From: an uncultured Roseburia sp.
Lineage (GTDB): Bacteria; Bacillota; Clostridia; Lachnospirales; Lachnospiraceae
Length of the DNA stretch: 64,000 nt
Reading direction: 5' to 3'
NCBI GenBank assembly: GCA_900539115.1
Contig: UQAQ01000009.1
Location: 1-64,000, forward strand
Within the stretch, counting starts at the first letter, position 1; each line of letters begins with the position of its first letter. This document shows, piece after piece, positions 60,809-64,000 of this stretch. The notes under the pieces were generated by a model that saw only the letters and a list, made by a program, of their open reading frames with translations, ran no database searches and had not been told where the DNA came from. Both the position numbers and the translations under genes were made by a program.

Positions 60809-61618
60809 ATGATAGTACAACACAACATTACATCAATGAACGCTAACAGACAGTTAGGAATTGTAGGAAAGAACTTGGCAAAAGCTACAGAGAAACTTTC
60901 CAGTGGTTACAGAATCAACCGTGCAGCAGACGATGCAGCAGGACTTTCCATTTCTGAGAAAATGAGATCTCAGGTTCGTGGTTTGAATCGTGCATCAGAT
61001 AACGCACAGGATGGTATTTCCATGATTCAGACAGCTGAAGGTGCTTTGGAGCAGCAGCATGCAATTCTTCAGAGAGCTCGTGAACTGGTAGTTCAGGGTT
61101 CCAACAGCGCAGTATTGGATAGTGCATCTGGAGACTTCGAGAAGATCCAGGATGAATTGGATGAACTGCAGAAAGAGTTTGTCAGCATTACTTCTACAAC
61201 ACAGTTTAACAAGAAAACTTTGTTGGATGGTACTCTTAATGCTGCTTACCTTCAGGTAGGTGCTAACTCTTCACAGGGTATTGAAATTACAATATCTAAT
61301 GTAACTTGGACTGGAGTTACATTGTCTGGAGCTGGTAAAGCAGATTCAGCCAAACTTGCAGATATTGATGACAAGATTACAGAAGTTTCTAAGAAACGTT
61401 CTTATCTTGGTGCTATGCAGAACCGTCTTGAGTACAGAGTTAAAGTAGACGACAATGCTGCTGAGAACTTGCAGTCAGCTGAATCTACCATTCGTGATAC
61501 TGATATGGCAGATGAAATGACAAGATTCTCGAAAGAGAGCATCTTGCAGCAGGCAGCTACTTCTATGCTGGCTCAGGCAAATCAGGCAAATCAGGGTGTA
61601 CTTTCACTGCTTCAGTAA
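60809..61618 (+). CDS. hag: Flagellin
   Basis: This 269-residue filament subunit is short and has only the D0/D1 cores: N-terminal MIVQHNITSMNANRQLG and LSSGYRINRAADDAAGLSISEKMRSQVRGL (in parts), and C-terminal AQANQANQGVLSLLQ. There is no large D2/D3 domain. Sigma-28 promoter, long leader, SD with CsrA-type hairpin and a strong terminator surround it. The LicD-type transferase is next. Confidence 0.97.
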   Translation: MIVQHNITSMNANRQLGIVGKNLAKATEKLSSGYRINRAADDAAGLSISEKMRSQVRGLNRASDNAQDGISMIQTAEGALEQQHAILQRARELVVQGSNSAVLDSASGDFEKIQDELDELQKEFVSITSTTQFNKKTLLDGTLNAAYLQVGANSSQGIEITISNVTWTGVTLSGAGKADSAKLADIDDKITEVSKKRSYLGAMQNRLEYRVKVDDNAAENLQSAESTIRDTDMADEMTRFSKESILQQAATSMLAQANQANQGVLSLLQ

Positions 61619-61663
61619 TTGAAAAGTGCTATCGATTTGATGATTCAAGTCAAATAATAAGAA

Positions 61664-61697
61664 AAAACAGGAGACGTTACAGCCTCCTGTTTTTTTA
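61664..61697 (+). terminator. Intrinsic terminator after flagellin
   Basis: AACAGGAG pairs with CTCCTGTT around GACGTTACAGC-like loop bases, followed by T residues. Confidence 0.9.
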
Positions 61698-61731
61698 AAA
61701 ATAAAAGCGAAAAAGCGAACGGAGCGAAATT

Positions 61732-64000
61732 ATGAAATTTACAGATGCCTATTTTGAAGATGAAGTAAGAGATGGTTTTTATGTTTCAAGCATGATGAAG
61801 AAAGCGTGGGCAGCACAGCTGGAAGTTCTGTACGAAGTCCAGCAAATGTGTGAGAGGCATCACATTGAGTTCTTTGCGGAATGGGGAACACTTCTTGGTG
61901 CGGTTCGCCATGGTGGTATGATTCCCTGGGACGATGATTTGGATATCTGTATGCTGAGTAAAGAGTATAATCGTTTTTTGGAACTGGCGCATGAACTGCC
62001 GGAAGGCTTTGTTGTCAGTGAATATCATACAAATCAATCGGATAATATGGTTATCCGTGTGAATAATACAAAAAGCGCTGTCGTTTCCGCAGAACACCTG
62101 GAAAAGTTTCATGGGTTTCCCTATGCGGCGGGACTTGACATTTTTCGTTTGGATTATCTGCCAAAGGATAAAGAAGCGATGAAGACTCATCATGAGATGG
62201 TGTTAATTATCGGAGCTATTGTAGGTATTGCCATGCAAGTGGAAGAATCCGAAGAAAAAAGTGCGGAATTACTGGAAATGCAGGAAAAATATCTGGTTAC
62301 ATTGGAAAATATGTGCCATGTGAAGTTTGACCGGAAGAAACGGATCAAAACGCAGTTATACCACTTTTTGCAGGAAGAGGTGGCGGATCTGTATACGGCA
62401 GCTGCCTCAGACGAAGTGACAAATCTGCCGCGCTGGAGCGAAAATTTTGAGTACCGTTTCCCAAAAAGATGCTATGAGGGCATCATAAAGGTTCCTTTTG
62501 AGAATATGGAGATCGCATTGCCGGTGGGATATGATGAATTATTGAAAAAGAAATATGGCGTAGATTTTATGAAGCCGATACGGACAGGAAGTGCTCATGA
62601 ATATCCGTATTATGACTTCTATTATGACTATTTGAAAGAAAATACTTCAGCTGAAATTTATGAATATGTTTACGATAAAGAAGAAATTGAAGAAGCAGAG
62701 AAGGCGCGATTGATTCAGAGGGAAAATAGGAAAGAAGAACAAGTTCAGTATCTGCTGCAATTTATCCCTCTTTTTGAAGAAATACATGAGAATATTATTG
62801 ACTTAATGAGTAAGAAAGAGATGGGATCTGCCCTTACCCTGATTGGAGATTGTCAAAATTCGGCAATTGAAATTGGAAATCAGATTGAGAAAGAGTATGA
62901 CGGCGATGTTGAAGTGATTGGTACGCTGGAAAGATATTGTGAATTTCTCTTTCGTATTTATAGTCAGGTATCCGAAAGTAATCCGGAACTGGAAGTGCTG
63001 TCAATAGAGAACGTGGAACAGGAATTATTAACATATGTGAAGCAGATAGAAGAAGATATAAAGAAACTTGCGAAAAGAAAGGAAATGGTATTTATTCCGT
63101 ATAAAGCAGCTTATTGGGATACCATGCAGGATGCATGGAAAGAGGCAATGGCAGACAAAGATACGGATGTATATGTGATTCCGGCACCATATTTTTATAA
63201 AGATGCATGGGGCAGAGCCAAAAAGGATGAGATGCAGTATGAACGGGAAGGGTACCCCGAAGAAGTCGTTTTGACTTCATATGAATCCTATGATTTTGAA
63301 CTGCGTCATCCGGATGCGATTGTGATTCAATGCCCATATGATGAGTACAATTATGCGATGACGATTCATCCGTTCTTTTATGCGAAAAATTTAAAGCAGT
63401 ACACGGAGCAGCTGGTATATATCCCGGCACTTATTATGGATGAAGTGGAAAAAGAGGATTCCCGGGCAAAAAAAATGCTGAAATCCTACTGCAACATGCC
63501 GGGAGTTACGTTTGCGGATAAAGTGGTAGTGCAGTCCGAACAGATGAAAAAAGTATATGTAGAGCTTTTGACGGAATTTGCGGGAGAAGATACAAAAAGC
63601 ATTTGGGAAAAGAAAATTGTCAGTGGAAGTTTTGACAGTGCTTCTTGTGATAATTTGGAAAAAACCCGGGAAATTCCGGAAGAGTGGATGAATATTGTCC
63701 AAAAAGCAGATGGAACACAGAAAAGCATCGTATTGTATACAACAAGTGCAAGTGCGCTGTATTGCTATCAGGAGGCGATGCTGAAGAAAATGTCGGAAGT
63801 GCTTGAAGAATACAAAGCGAAACGAGATGAGGTTGCTTTGTTATGGTGTCCGGACCGTAAAGTGCGGGAGGTCACCCGGAAAAGCTGTCCGGGTGTCTGG
63901 AGAAGTTACAGTGAACTGGTACAGAAGTTCAGAGAGGATGCCTGGGGGATCTGGGATGACTCCGGTGACTACGATCGAGCAGTCAATCTTTGCGATGAGG
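61732..64000 (+). CDS. LicD-family / CDP-glycerol-transferase-like fusion (3' end outside window)
   Basis: The open frame runs from ATG 61732 (GGAGCG upstream) to the window end, at least 756 codons without stop. The first 300 residues carry the LicD motif, with WGTLLGAVRHGGMIPWDDD and LDICM near residues 50-72 and further D-rich active-site segments. This family transfers phosphocholine or related groups to surface glycans. The C-terminal half (about from residue 445) has FIPYKAAYWDTMQDAW, VIPAPYFYKD and HPDAIVIQCPYDEYNYAM, typical of the CDP-glycerol glycerophosphotransferase-like domains of Lachnospiraceae surface loci. It follows flagellin directly, so modification of flagellin or wall polymers is likely. 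The domain split is from sequence; the substrate is unknown. Confidence 0.85.
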   Translation, partial: MKFTDAYFEDEVRDGFYVSSMMKKAWAAQLEVLYEVQQMCERHHIEFFAEWGTLLGAVRHGGMIPWDDDLDICMLSKEYNRFLELAHELPEGFVVSEYHTNQSDNMVIRVNNTKSAVVSAEHLEKFHGFPYAAGLDIFRLDYLPKDKEAMKTHHEMVLIIGAIVGIAMQVEESEEKSAELLEMQEKYLVTLENMCHVKFDRKKRIKTQLYHFLQEEVADLYTAAASDEVTNLPRWSENFEYRFPKRCYEGIIKVPFENMEIALPVGYDELLKKKYGVDFMKPIRTGSAHEYPYYDFYYDYLKENTSAEIYEYVYDKEEIEEAEKARLIQRENRKEEQVQYLLQFIPLFEEIHENIIDLMSKKEMGSALTLIGDCQNSAIEIGNQIEKEYDGDVEVIGTLERYCEFLFRIYSQVSESNPELEVLSIENVEQELLTYVKQIEEDIKKLAKRKEMVFIPYKAAYWDTMQDAWKEAMADKDTDVYVIPAPYFYKDAWGRAKKDEMQYEREGYPEEVVLTSYESYDFELRHPDAIVIQCPYDEYNYAMTIHPFFYAKNLKQYTEQLVYIPALIMDEVEKEDSRAKKMLKSYCNMPGVTFADKVVVQSEQMKKVYVELLTEFAGEDTKSIWEKKIVSGSFDSASCDNLEKTREIPEEWMNIVQKADGTQKSIVLYTTSASALYCYQEAMLKKMSEVLEEYKAKRDEVALLWCPDRKVREVTRKSCPGVWRSYSELVQKFREDAWGIWDDSGDYDRAVNLCDE

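Overview
The window reads as chromosome of a motile, spore-forming low-to-mid GC Firmicute. The best inference is a gut-type Lachnospiraceae (Roseburia/Eubacterium/Butyrivibrio-like). This rests on the spoIIA operon with sigma F, strong AGGAGG ribosome sites, a GH10 xylanase lipoprotein, FliW/CsrA control of flagellin, a Cys/Gly-rich Clostridia-type small protein, and LicD/CDP-glycerol surface chemistry. I could not run a database search, so genus and family are inference.

Layout. 1-4.0 kb: end of a type I restriction-modification locus (3' part of hsdS, complete hsdR). 4.1-9.3 kb: a small secreted protein, trpS (minus), a GH10 xylanase and nadB-nadC. 9.7-16.9 kb: a DUF2207 membrane protein (minus), a decayed ABC ATPase fragment, a chemoreceptor almost without a sensor domain, a 48-residue ORF with a zinc-ribbon/TPR protein, and spoIIAA-spoIIAB-sigF with a tRNA-Arg whose promoter lies inside the end of sigF. 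17.3-25.9 kb: a methyltransferase, a cluster of four DnaA boxes, hpf, secA, prfB (no programmed frameshift), cheW, hom and lysC (internal start for a beta subunit). 25.9-26.6 kb: a non-coding region with direct repeats and a large three-way-junction dyad. 26.6-36.5 kb: cheY and a CheX-type phosphatase (minus), aroC, small proteins, a GH3-like lipoprotein with lost catalytic residues, then purC-purF-purB and purA.

36.5-46.6 kb: a ten-gene Mrp/Mbh-type cation/proton antiporter operon (E, F, G, MbhD-like, MbhE-MnhB fusion, C, and four NuoL/M/N-type subunits), followed by prmA. 46.6-47.6 kb: about 1 kb of non-coding DNA with two adjacent repeat arrays whose units are hairpins: six 53-bp units, then seven about 47-bp units with variable spacers. 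47.6-50.0 kb: an ECF-type sigma factor overlapping a membrane-anchored beta-propeller protein, a probable sigma/anti-sigma pair. 50.0-61.6 kb: a late flagellar block, flgM-flgN-flgK1-flgK2-flgL-fliW-csrA-flaG-fliD-fliS-(FliT-like)-flagellin. It has sigma-28-type promoters before flgM and flagellin and a hairpin plus Shine-Dalgarno arrangement in the flagellin leader that looks like a CsrA target. 61.7 kb to the end: a LicD/CDP-glycerol-transferase fusion running off the window.

The genes work in modules. FlgM holds sigma-28 until the hook is complete, FlgK/FlgL/FliD are the filament junction and cap, FliS/FlgN are export chaperones, and FliW-CsrA ties flagellin translation to flagellin export. 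The spoIIA genes control forespore transcription. Nad, pur, hom/lysC and aroC are ordinary biosynthesis. The features most worth following up are the hairpin arrays next to the sigma/beta-propeller pair, the three-way-junction element, the DnaA-box cluster away from any dnaA gene, and the degenerate GH3 protein.
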